Origin: Emmonsiellopsis sp. PD_33
Lineage: Eukaryota; Ascomycota; Eurotiomycetes; Onygenales; Ajellomycetaceae
NCBI GenBank assembly: GCA_032988165.1
Contig: JANTQF010000541.1
Span: 1 to 14,862, forward strand
Reading direction: 5' to 3'
DNA: 14,862 nt
Part shown: piece by piece, positions 1 to 8,241 of the stretch
How the letters are laid out: every line of letters begins with the position of its first letter
Position numbering within the stretch: position 1 is the stretch's first letter
Position numbers and translations under genes: made by a program
The notes under the pieces: generated by a model
Told to the model about the DNA's origin: nothing
Databases searched by the model: none
Seen by the model: the letters and a program-made list of their open reading frames with translations, nothing else

Positions 1-609
1 AAAAAAAAAAAAAAAAAAAAAAGGTTGATCACATGGAAAGAAGAGGGAGATTAGGAGAGGATAGAATAATGCAGGTCGCACCGTACTCTGCAACGTAGGT
101 TGGTCTTTGGGGGGCTTAGGTTGGCTATCTCCGTCATATTGGCCGCAGAAAATGTGCGAGGGAACCGAGTCCTCTGGTCCCATAGGTTATTTCAGGGGTT
201 GCAGGGGCAATGAAAAATGCCCTTGCGCATTGCATCATTGACACCAGATGGTACCCTAAGTGTATCATTCAGATGGTTGTGCAGTCCAACCGGGGAAATG
301 CCATGCTTGCATATCTTGCATAGCAGGACATTACGCAACTCATCGTAAATGATGATGTTAGCAGGAATAACTAAGACATTATCAGTAAGTTTATTATGTT
401 ATTGGAAGTTGGTACTTGGGAAACGTGCATGCAACGCATTGCGGGAACGGGTAAGTTAAGTAAGAATCCGAGCTGGAGGGAGGGGAAGCGGCTCTTACTA
501 GATAGATTGCCCCAACCGTCCGTGTCTTTTGGCACCATGCTGCCAAAACCACGCAAGGATAACTAGCACTTTGCAGCCGCTCTCCAGATATCAGGGTTTT
601 CATTTTCGG

Positions 610-739
610 TAGCGATAACGAGAGTAAGTATCTATCCCGGCGGACCCGTCGTATCGAGGGTAGTACTGTTCAATCTGGTAGTGACAATTAGAGTATCTAT
701 CCCAGCGGACTCATCGTATCGAGGGTCGTAATATTCAAT
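610..739. repeat. Diverged two-copy tandem repeat, about 61-65 bp per copy
   Basis: Copy A (610-674) and copy B (679-739) share the cores TATCTATCCC, ATCGTATCGAGGGT / GTCGTATCGAGGGT and a TTCAAT end. Copy B has a 4-nt gap relative to A. Most mismatches in the core are transitions (for example CCCGGCGGACCCGTCG versus CCCAGCGGACTCATCG), which could be ordinary decay or mild repeat-induced point mutation. No coding role is seen. Confidence 0.65.
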
Positions 740-1694
740 GAACAAAATAGATAAAGGAGTAGCGATTCAACACAAGTTCTCCCGTATAGAAGATATAGCA
801 ATGATAAGGTAGTAGTAAGTAGTAAATTCGCCAAATAATCTGGGTCCAAAGGTAGTCAAACCCACCCCACCAGCTCCAAAAAGGTGGGTAAGATAGGAAA
901 GAGAGAGACATATAACTGTTTTCCCACTGCCCCTACAGGTGCTTAGGTAGATAGGTAGTGAAGACCATGGGGAAGACTGCGTGGGTAACTGGACGCAATT
1001 CCCACCATGGCATTGAATGCAGGACAACCCGTCCTTCGCGAAATTCAATAAGGGTATTTGGTTAATACAAATGGACGTACCTAATCTGTCACAGTAGTTC
1101 AGTAACTAGCAGATATCCAATCTCAAGGGAATGAAAAATGTCACTACTAGTACTAGTAATTTTGGGGTCCAGGATGAAGGGCCGGGCCTGTGGCGTGGTG
1201 ATTGATCGCAAGGTATTAGTAAGATCACTGCAGCAGTAAATCCCGAGCCTGGTGGTCTGATGAATGAATATATGACTGATCTAGGGCAAAAGCTGTGAAT
1301 TCTTTCGAGGACTTTAGGTGATAGTACGGGATGAAGTTGGTTGTTTGGGAATGGTGATGGATTATGTAATATTCACATAATCATCTCGAATCTCCCCTCC
1401 CCCTGACGCCATGGACGACGGAGGAGATCTCTGTACGGGGTTTGTCTGATAATAGTGGACGCGCAAACAGGATGCCCCTCCTGAAAAATGCCTACTTAGA
1501 TATTCAGCACCCTAACACGCAAATGATAATACCGTAAACTACATACATACAAATGGTCTCAATAGAAACCCGTAACCAATAAATGGATATTTATTTACTC
1601 CGCTTCGAATGAGCATACACACACATAACAGGAAGGAGTTAATTTAGGGGTAAAAAGGTAAAAAAAAAAGGCAAAAACAACCATGAAAATACCA

Positions 1695-1714
1695 CCCATC
1701 CCATCCCATCCCAT
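1695..1714. repeat. (CCCAT)4 microsatellite
   Basis: Four perfect CCCAT units are read directly, followed by a CCCC run. They lie about 50 bp past the stop codon of the minus-strand SAS4-domain gene, so probably in its 3' UTR or just beyond. Confidence 0.8.
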
Positions 1715-1763
1715 CCCCGGCCGCCCAATGCATCAGTAAAAATAAAAATAAAATAAACCCAAA

Positions 1764-3935
1764 TCACCCCCTTTCCCTCCTCAACCTCCTCTTCTTCCTC
1801 TGACACGCATCAATCGCCTCCTCCGTAAGGATATCCCGCGGAAGGCAAAACTCCCTCTCGCTCATTTCCGGCAACAGCTGACCGAAGGCGGAGCGCGTGC
1901 GGCCCGCGCGTCTAATTTTGCCGACGGCGGCGTCGCGCATGTGGCGTTTCGTGTAGAACGATGTGAACGGTTCTGGTTCTTTGGGTTGCTGTTGCTGTTG
2001 CTGTGGTGGCTGGGGGCTAGGGGAACGGGCAGCATGGTCAGAATCGTGGGCTGGGGGACGGGGTGGTGGTGATGATGGATGGGATGAAGAAGTGGAGGTG
2101 GATGTGGATGGTTTGGGGATGTGGTTGAGGTGGTGGTTTGTGAGGGAGGCTGAGAGGTTGGCTTCTTGATGGAGCTGGCGGGCTGCCCAGGCATCGACAT
2201 CATTGATGTCTGGGGGCTCACCGTAGGTTTGGAAGGTAAGAGGAGGGGATGGTTCACCGTTGGTACGAGGATGGGTAGTATCCTCTTTTTTTATGTGGGG
2301 TTGGTCCTTGGATTCGTATTCGTCGGCCTCGTTTTCTTCGTTATCGTCAGCACTGGCGTTATCAACTTCTTCTTCCTCTTCTTCTTCCTCCTCATCTTCT
2401 TCATCATCCTCGTCCCCTTCCTCCGCAAGACTTTGCTCTCGCTCGATTTTCCTCCGCTTCTCTTCCTCCTTCCATACTCTGAATTTATCAATCAACGCCG
2501 ATACCTCTTTAATAAAATAAGCTCGCTTCGGTTCATAGAGTTTCTTCTCGGTGTCTGTGATCCCGCTGATACCCATAACCCGAAGCCAATCATGACCCTG
2601 AAGCTCATCCAGGAGCCTATCTAACTGAACTTTCTCATGCTGCGCTCTCTCCCGTTCAATATTCCGCAGCTGCTTTTCCTGCCTTTCGATTCTGCGGTGG
2701 GCTTTGAAATATACATCATCACCTAATGGGTCCTTGGATGGCGCTTCCCTGAGATCATGTATTGGCAGGTCGATTATTTGAGCTTGGTAGAGGTCAGTGA
2801 GGGGGCTGTTCGTCTCTGGTGCGTGATTGTGGCCATTGGTTGATTTCCTTTGGTCCTGTTTTGTTTGAGGCTTTAGTTGTGAGGGGTTTGGTGGTAGTGG
2901 ATCAAGGACGATAGGTTGGGTGAGATCGTTGACGAGCAAGACGGCGGTATCTGCAGAGAGGAACTCTACAGAATGTGAGCATATGTTCAAGCTAGGAGAG
3001 GGGGGAAACCAATTGGAACGAAGCAGAACATATATTCGATCGATCGATAGGGAGAAAGTAATCAATAAAAATAAAAATAAAAATATAAAAATAAAATACT
3101 CACCATGCTTAACAGGCTCCAAACTAAGAATCTGCTCATAGTTCTGAAAATACATCGCCAATTCGCTCTTCGACCTCGACCCCCCATCATTCGACCGGAG
3201 CGACCTCCTCTCCCTGCCCGCAGCCGCGGGAGCAGGAGGCTGCGGCGGTTGTAATTGTTGCCGACTCCCCACAGCAGCGCCCACACCGTCATTTACGCCC
3301 TTCTCCACATCCTCACTAACCCTAACAGGCGTCGGGAGCGCAGCGGATCTCCGCATCGACCGAGTTACGGCCGACGGCGCCGAAGCGGGGGACGTTGGCA
3401 GGAGGAGGCGGGGCGCGGACGACGTCGTCGCTGAGCTTGGCGCGGAGGGCGGAACCACCGCAACATTTGTACTATTATTAACGTTTGTCGTACCCCTCGA
3501 CGACCGCGTTGTTCTCGTGTTGTTGTTTTTGTTGTCCGGGGTTAAGACGCCCTGCGAGTCCCTGCTGCGCAATGGCAGCTTCGCAGGCGCGGCGGGTGGC
3601 TGCTGGTCATGGTGGCGACCATCCAGCTTTGCCTTTTTGAACGGCCGGTCGTGGCCTGGAATGGTCGCGGGCGGGGAGGCGGAGGGGGAGGGGGAGGGGG
3701 CGGTGTCTGCGGCGGTGAGCGATTGGAAGGAGAGTTGGGTCTGCTTGAAGGGTTGTTTTTGCTGGGCGGGTAGCGGGATTATGGCGTGTCGGCGCGTGGA
3801 GGGGGGATTGGTGGTTTCACTGGCGAAAGGAATTTTGTTGCTGCTCCGTGGGTCGTTGGAGGGCGATGGGGCGACAGTGGCAGGTTCTTTGTGTCGCACG
3901 GAAAATCTCAACGTCGGTGCTGACCGAGCGACCAT
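1764..3935 (-). CDS. SAS4-domain (Something About Silencing 4) chromatin protein
   Basis: Two exons, 3935-3104 and 2965-1764, with an intron at 2966-3103 (GTGAGT donor, TGTAG acceptor, GCTCAC branch-like word); the product is 677 aa. The first half (about 1-250) is low-complexity, rich in Ser, Pro, Ala and Arg. Residues about 360-450 form a charged helix-rich block with a HDWLRVMGISGITDTEKK motif and a following FRVWKEEEKRRK segment, which I recognise as the fungal SAS4 domain. An Asp/Glu tract (about 461-479), a Q6 run (about 599-604) and a basic C-terminus (RKKRRLRRER, a likely nuclear signal) follow. In budding yeast Sas4 is a subunit of the SAS-I histone H4K16 acetyltransferase complex; the same role here is inferred. 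The ATG sits in a good context (GCCATGG). The intron is a multiple of three with no in-frame stop, so the unspliced frame also stays open (723 aa). The next gene, also on the minus strand, starts its 3' end 706 bp away. Confidence 0.85.
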   Translation of the reverse strand: MVARSAPTLRFSVRHKEPATVAPSPSNDPRSSNKIPFASETTNPPSTRRHAIIPLPAQQKQPFKQTQLSFQSLTAADTAPSPSPSASPPATIPGHDRPFKKAKLDGRHHDQQPPAAPAKLPLRSRDSQGVLTPDNKNNNTRTTRSSRGTTNVNNSTNVAVVPPSAPSSATTSSAPRLLLPTSPASAPSAVTRSMRRSAALPTPVRVSEDVEKGVNDGVGAAVGSRQQLQPPQPPAPAAAGRERRSLRSNDGGSRSKSELAMYFQNYEQILSLEPVKHGEYFIFIFLFLFLLITFSLSIDRIYVLLRSNWFPPSPSLNICSHSVEFLSADTAVLLVNDLTQPIVLDPLPPNPSQLKPQTKQDQRKSTNGHNHAPETNSPLTDLYQAQIIDLPIHDLREAPSKDPLGDDVYFKAHRRIERQEKQLRNIERERAQHEKVQLDRLLDELQGHDWLRVMGISGITDTEKKLYEPKRAYFIKEVSALIDKFRVWKEEEKRRKIEREQSLAEEGDEDDEEDEEEEEEEEEVDNASADDNEENEADEYESKDQPHIKKEDTTHPRTNGEPSPPLTFQTYGEPPDINDVDAWAARQLHQEANLSASLTNHHLNHIPKPSTSTSTSSSHPSSPPPRPPAHDSDHAARSPSPQPPQQQQQQPKEPEPFTSFYTKRHMRDAAVGKIRRAGRTRSAFGQLLPEMSEREFCLPRDILTEEAIDACQRKKRRLRRERG
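2966..3103 (-). other. In-frame 138-nt intron of the SAS4-domain gene
   Basis: It runs from a GTGAGT donor (3103) to a TGTAG acceptor (2966). Splicing restores phase 1 and joins LEPVKH directly to EFLSADTAVLLV. The removed segment would encode 46 residues, including a very hydrophobic Phe/Leu/Ile stretch unlike the rest of this hydrophilic nuclear protein. It is about twice as long as the other introns in the window and is AT-rich near the donor. Confidence 0.85.
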
Positions 3936-4641
3936 GGCGAAATCCGCGCCGTACTGGTCATGGCCTTTGGAGGAAGGTTTCGAGGCTGGTAAATCGCAGC
4001 GCGGCGGTGATGGAGAGCGGATTTCCAGTCGGCCTCAGCGATCTGGTTCTTCTGGTCGTCGTGGAGGTTGGTTTTGCACGCGTTGTGACCGTACGGCGGA
4101 AATATTACGTCGCGGCGGTGGGTGTGGACGTGTCACGCTGCTTACAGAAGATGGGTGGTACGACGTTTGCTTTGTCTCTGCCACCAGTATTCAAGTGGCT
4201 GGTACCTGCAGGGTGAAATCTATATGTATTCGTACGCGTATTTACCAGTATCAAATTACCTACCGAAAACAGCAGATTAGATAATCGCCCCCGATATCAG
4301 ATCGACGACTATGGATCTATGCACCGGGGGCTGTATCTTGTACATCTGGGCGACGTCAATTGGATTGTCTGCGAGGTCTTCTATTTGTAATTTGAGACAT
4401 AGGGAAGATTGAGAACGAGAGGTTACGGCAACAGAGAAACATAACAGGACATTTCCAACCAGGCAAGAGCGGGAGGAAAACGGGTATTGACTATATATTA
4501 GAAATTATAGAGGAAATAACGCTGTGATCTACACAATAAATACTATCGTCGGGGGATTTGTCGCTAAATAAAACCGAAGAGAAATCCAAAGGTGCAGACC
4601 GAATAGGGGTGAAGGAACTGGCCATGGAAGATTATACAGCA
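3936..4641. other. Intergenic: SAS4-gene promoter and YPT35 3' region
   Basis: 706 bp between two minus-strand genes. No gene is seen; a 255-codon plus-strand frame reaching into it is antisense to the Ser/Pro-rich exon of the SAS4 gene and has no supporting features. On the minus strand a CCAAT box is followed by TGACGTC (4352-4363), about 420 bp upstream of the SAS4-gene ATG, plausible as a promoter element. Confidence 0.55.
4352..4363 (-). promoter_or_regulatory. CCAAT box joined to a CRE-like TGACGTC
   Basis: The minus strand reads CCAATTGACGTC here. CCAAT is bound by the fungal HAP/CBC complex and TGACGTC(A) by bZIP factors of the ATF/CREB type. It lies upstream of the SAS4-domain gene on the same strand. 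This is a motif match only. Confidence 0.35.
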
Positions 4642-5572
4642 TTATCCAACGTGGCTGAACAGCACTTCCTTAAGGACCGCGGATCCAGCAAACTCCGGGT
4701 TCAGCAGTACACAGCTAAAGGAGTGAGTGGATTAATAATCGACAACGGAGAGGCGGGAACTACTTACTTCAAAAAGTATGCTAGTCCAACTCGTCTGGCC
4801 TCGAGAAATTTTGTACTAAATTTAACTACAATTACCGAGTCAGCGTCTGGTTGATATTATCGAACATGTCTAAAAGAACATACATATGGCGCTTTTCGGA
4901 GGCAGTTGGGGAAGGGCGGATTTGGCATATGGAAAGGCAGCGCGAAGTTTTGCTCTGAGGTCGTCGAATTCGGAGTATCTGCAGAAGTAAAGCATAAATC
5001 AGACATGTACAAATAAGGCTGGGACAAGAATACGACATACCTCATCCGGATAACCATGGGACCACCCTGTTCCAAGAACGAGTATGTTAGCCTTGGAGAA
5101 CATAGCAGAGTCAATCAGAGCGGAGAACCCAACGAACATCCAGCGTCTGAATCCTGCAAATCCACACAACATAAGCTCCAATCCCCGATCTACCCTTCAC
5201 AATTATATAATCGTCAATCGTCACGCTCCTAGCCCACAGGCCCTTATTCGTTTCATCAGTAGGGTCCTCCGTATGGTCCTCGAGCCGAATCAGCGACCTG
5301 CGGGGCGTAGATTCTAGGGAAGTCTGGGACGCCTGAGACGCATTTCGATAATGTCGCCAGTACGGAGGGATTACGGTAGGGGATTGAGCGAGTTCGGAAG
5401 AATGGGCTGTTGAGGGCCGTGGGGCGGTGATAGGGCGGTCATTATGATTTGGGGTTGCGGAACCGGGATCGGGGGCGAGGTCGCGAGTAGTGGTCCGGGC
5501 AAAGAGGGAAAAGGGGAGAGACCTTGGCTGCTGCATGCGAGGTGGCCGAGCCTCCTCATTCGCTGGCTCCAT
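4642..5572 (-). CDS. ypt35: Ypt35-like PX-domain endosomal/vacuolar adapter
   Basis: Five exons rebuilt by eye: 5572-5138, 5066-5041, 4978-4884, 4825-4768, 4714-4642; introns of 71, 62, 58 and 53 nt; total 228 aa. All junction phases agree and the frame closes on TAA. Intron 1 has an unusual GTTCGT donor but a perfect GCTAACA branch and ACAG acceptor; the others use GTATGT or GTAAGT. Residues 1-100 are a disordered Pro/Ser/Thr-rich tail containing VIPPYWRHYRN. A PX domain fills about 104-228: WARSVTIDDYIIV, a TLDGGPM turn, RYSEFDDLR (R154, Y155), a PQLPPK loop, then KFLEARRVGLAYFLNCVLLN. The RYSEF Arg-Tyr, the Pro-rich loop and the following basic residues are those used by PX domains to bind PtdIns3P. 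Yeast Ypt35 recruits Vps13 to endosomes and the vacuole through an N-terminal PxP motif; APRPS (about residues 50-54) is a weak candidate here. The family call is strong; the Vps13 role is inferred. Confidence 0.93.
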
Positions 5573-6028
5573 CCATCAGAGGTTGAGGGCGTATGTGAGG
5601 AAGAGGCGGGATGAAGGATGGGAGCTTTGCGATTGTGCTATGGGCGTTAATGAAATGCGGAGTAGAAGCCGAGTACTTGGCGGAGATGCGGTGTCTGAAA
5701 GAGATGGTATAATGAGACAATTAGGATCAATCTGCTCCGTGGGAGGGTATATATTTGGAGCTGCAGATCAACATGGGCTCGTTGCACATACCGCGGGGAT
5801 ATATTATGGACAGCTGGCGAAGCGCAAGTGTGGGGAAGATCAAGGATAGGCTCTATATATACCGTGGAGCACTGAATGAGCGAGAAGACGGCCAGGCGCA
5901 AAGAATGGCTTGTTTCAGGATGCCGAAGATAGATGGTCAAACGTGTCTATCGCAGGGAAGAGCTGTCCAGCAAGATATTCCACATGTCAGGTTGAGCACG
6001 GGACACCTGGCGGTCGGGGAAGGGAATG

Positions 6029-6127
6029 TCACGTGAGATCCGCGCTAGCCCCGGCTCGACCAGACTTGGCACTCAGCTGGGCAGCCAATCGGACCACAGC
6101 AAGCACGTGATAAGGACTGCTTAGTCA
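6029..6127. promoter_or_regulatory. Motif cluster: two CACGTG, CCAAT, GATAAG, TTAGTCA
   Basis: Within 99 bp there are TCACGTGA (6029-6036), CCAAT (6085-6089), CACGTGATAAG (6104-6114, an E-box overlapping a GATA site) and TTAGTCA (6121-6127, a TGACTAA on the minus strand). These match binding sites of bHLH (Cbf1/Pho4-like), HAP/CBC, GATA and bZIP (Yap1/Gcn4-like) factors. The cluster lies 450-560 bp upstream of the ypt35 ATG and about 1.3 kb from the plus-strand gene, so it more likely serves ypt35. Confidence 0.5.
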
Positions 6128-6711
6128 GCCGTATATCAAAACCCCTTCCTACAGCTACAATGGAACTTCCATCTTCATCCACGGCCAGAGCAGATCTCAC
6201 AAGCAGGACAACACCCCCTCGGGTTATCTAGTGCTCAGTATATAACAACGATCAATTATATCCCTCCCAGCAGTTATGCTGTCTCCGCAGGTCTAGCCCT
6301 CCCCCAACAAGGATACCTCCAGGTCCTCCGGGAATAACGCCTGCCGGAATGCCGATATGAGCAAAAGCAAATAAACACTGTTATTGACGACTAGCATATA
6401 TAATGAACATTAATCACAAGCCAAGCCGACCAAGACCTCTATAATTGTGGTGATGCCAATGATACCCTCAATCTCTTACACCAGAGGCAACCGACCATGT
6501 TGCCATTTCTTAGAGATTTTCATTTCCCCCATTTTTATTTAAATGCCTTTCTTTTCATACCACAACTGCCATATCCCCCATGCTCGGATTATCCGGCGCC
6601 GTTGGCTTGCCTTGACATGCATATATATATATGCGCACCACATTGCCATGCTGATCTACAATAACCATGATCAGCCATCCTCTATTATCTACCAGGATAA
6701 CTCTCGCACAC

Positions 6712-6735
6712 GGGGGGGAGGGGGGGGGAGGGGGG
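6712..6735 (+). repeat. Interrupted G runs (G7-A-G9-A-G6)
   Basis: Three long G runs split by single A bases are read directly. Such a tract can fold into a G-quadruplex, and it is also prone to length error in sequencing. It sits in the intergenic region upstream of the acidic-repeat gene. Confidence 0.7.
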
Positions 6736-7282
6736 ATTCGATCAAGAACCTTAATGTAAGGTCTCTCTTGGCCCAGTTAGCATCACGGCACACCATCGGC
6801 AGGTTTTTGAAGGTGATCATTACATAGATACTATGCTACGCCACGTGCAAATTCTCTCCAGCCGATCATACAATGTTTTGTTCCCTTCCGTTGAGTCAGT
6901 TGGGCTGTTTAATAAACCTATCCCCGTCCGCTACCTGGCGTCCCGCAGATCTTCAAGATGATCGCCATTTCTATCTAGCCAGCGGCCATATCCCCTGCGT
7001 GGATTCATTATCCCTCCCTCCCTTGGAATACCTACTGGGGAGATCGGAGCATGGTCTATGCGTCTGAAACTGCGTGCTAGCCACTCCACCCCCAATTTCG
7101 TTTTATATAGCCTGACACCTTGGAATATGTTTTCGGTATCCACCCCCTTACTGGTTGATATTCGTCCTTGATTTTCTTTTACCCCCTGTTTCCCTTCGAT
7201 TCGATATTTTATTTTCTCCAGGAATCCAGGACACTTTCATTTACGTTAATTTCAAGCCTCCAAGGACCACCCCCGTGCCGGA

Positions 7283-7287
7283 TATAA
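7283..7287 (+). promoter_or_regulatory. Candidate TATA box of the acidic-repeat gene
   Basis: GATATAAG lies about 165 bp upstream of the ATG at 7449. A second, weaker word (CATATAAC) is near 7331. The leader after them is C- and A-rich, as is common for fungal 5' UTRs. Confidence 0.4.
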
Positions 7288-7448
7288 GAAACGAGAAAAA
7301 GACACAGCTCCGCTGGGATGGCGCAAACGCATATAACATATCCCACCGCCCCAGATAATCACCAACCACCAACATCTCTTGCATACAAGAGCTACGCGTT
7401 CCCTGCTAGACATTCACCCCCCTTACCTTCCCCAACCAACATACCACC

Positions 7449-8241
7449 ATGGCACCCTCCCTCAAAACACTAGCTGCACTCACACTACTATCAATCTTAC
7501 CCCCTCTATCTCCCGCCCACCCCATCTCTCTCGATATACTGCCCCGGAACGCTGCTGTTACCGCGCTGCATGAGGCTTATGGAGACCCTGTTGTTGGGAG
7601 CTGGTTGATGATGCCTCGAAGGCGCCTGTTTCGGCTCTTTCGGAGAAGGTATGCTCTATTTAGGATATGAGGGAGGAGGTTTGTTTATTTGGTAGGTGAT
7701 AAGGGTGGCTAGCTGATTGGGTGTCTCTTTTTAGACTACGGAGTTGATTGGGAAGATGTGGGAGGAGGAGATGAGGTTGTTTTGGGGGGTTCATGGGTTG
7801 CTGGAGCGCAGGCAGGATGGTGAGGGTGATGGAGAAGACGGGGGCGATGGCGAAGGAGAGGGGGAGGGTGGTTTTGGTGAAGGTGACGGGGAAGATGGAG
7901 ATGATGGAGAGGACGGAGAGGACGGAGAGGACGGAGAGGACGGAGAGGACGGAGAGGACGGAGAGGACGGAGAGGACGGAGAGGACGGAGAGGACGGAGA
8001 GGATGGTGAGGATGGCGACGATGGTGAGGATGGTGACGGTGGAGATGATGGTGAGGGTGATAAAGGTGGTGAAGGTGGTGAAGGCGATGGGGAGGGCGAA
8101 GGGGAGGGTGAGGGCGAGGGCGACGGCGTATTTGATGGTGAGGATGGCGGAGATAAAGGGGAGGGAGCAGGGGGTGGAGATGGAGGAAGAATGAACTTGG
8201 CAGGGGCTCTGTATATAGGCAACCCCCTTGGAGGATTCTAG
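7449..8241 (+). CDS. Secreted acidic Asp-Gly-Glu repeat protein, apparent frameshift in exon 1
   Basis: I recognise no family. Exon 1 is 7449-7648, the intron 7649-7734 (GTATGC donor, TTTTTAG acceptor) and exon 2 7735-8241. The start is a good ATG (ACCATGG), followed by a signal peptide with a likely SPA-HPI cleavage. Exon 1 begins in one frame (...LHEAYGDPVVG), but exon 2 joins, with the best splice sites, to another frame that reads ELVDDASKAPVSALSEK just before the donor. The switch falls at the GGG at 7596-7598, so one base appears to be missing there; one extra base would give a continuous 235-aa product. A weak donor (GTTGTT at 7590) would avoid the shift but matches consensus poorly. 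Exon 2 opens with TTELIGKMWEEEMRLFWGVHGLL, then about 120 residues of Asp, Gly and Glu, including ten identical GACGGAGAG units. Outside those units GAT/GAC, GAA/GAG and all four GGN codons alternate, which supports this strand and frame. It ends MNLAGALYIGNPLGGF. It may be a damaged gene or a sequencing error. Confidence 0.6.
7596..7598 (+). other. Inferred one-base loss (frameshift) in exon 1 of the acidic-repeat gene
   Basis: Upstream of this GGG the signal-peptide frame is open; downstream it would read SWLMMPRRRLFRLFRR and end soon after splicing. The alternate frame downstream reads a natural amphipathic segment that joins exon 2 in phase 0. The alternate frame is closed upstream by a TGA at about 7571-7573, so the switch must lie between that point and the donor. 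Confidence 0.55.
7912..8001 (+). repeat. 9-bp minisatellite, ten exact GACGGAGAG units
   Basis: Ten identical units in a row, each encoding Asp-Gly-Glu, are flanked by degenerate copies (GATGGAGAG before, GATGGTGAG after). Exact identity inside a region whose neighbours differ at third positions points to recent expansion. The unit length keeps the reading frame. Confidence 0.9.

Larger units (their letters stand above)
1..1763. other. Non-coding left flank, downstream of the SAS4-domain gene
   Basis: No convincing gene is visible. The longest open frames (about 60-93 codons, minus strand) have no recognisable domain or matching splice sites. The stretch begins with a 22-nt A run, which may be a contig edge. 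It holds a diverged two-copy repeat at 610-739 and a short (CCCAT)4 array near 1695-1714. The right end must contain the 3' UTR of the minus-strand gene ending at 1764; AT-rich AATAAA-like words lie around 1740-1760. Confidence 0.6.
5573..7448. other. Long intergenic region between divergent genes
   Basis: 1.9 kb separating the minus-strand ypt35 gene from the plus-strand acidic-repeat gene. No supportable coding exon is seen. It holds TATA-like words near 5748 and 5853 (minus strand, ypt35 side), a motif cluster at 6029-6127, a TA repeat at about 6621-6632, interrupted G runs at 6712-6735, another CACGTG at 6842-6847, CCCCT stress-type words near 7143 and 7182, and a TATAA at 7283-7287 facing the plus-strand gene. 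Confidence 0.55.

Noticed and set aside
2166..2624. 152-codon plus-strand hydrophobic frame
   Set aside because: Antisense to the Asp/Glu tract of the SAS4-domain gene; Phe/Leu runs are the complement of GAA/GAG codons.
3517..4284. 255-codon plus-strand open frame
   Set aside because: Mostly antisense to the Ser/Pro/Ala-rich first exon of the SAS4-domain gene; GC-rich low-complexity coding often leaves the opposite strand open. No domain or splice logic.
6262..6360. Short Pro/Gly-rich frames on both strands (PPGPPGITPAGMPI on plus; GIPAGVIPGGPGGIL on minus)
   Set aside because: They look protein-like but are under 40 codons, lack a start, and no consistent splice sites join them to other exons.
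7793..8194. Plus-strand Thr-Glu-Arg / Met-Val-Arg repeat frame
   Set aside because: Shifted reading of the same 9-bp repeat; in this frame codon differences change the amino acid rather than being silent.
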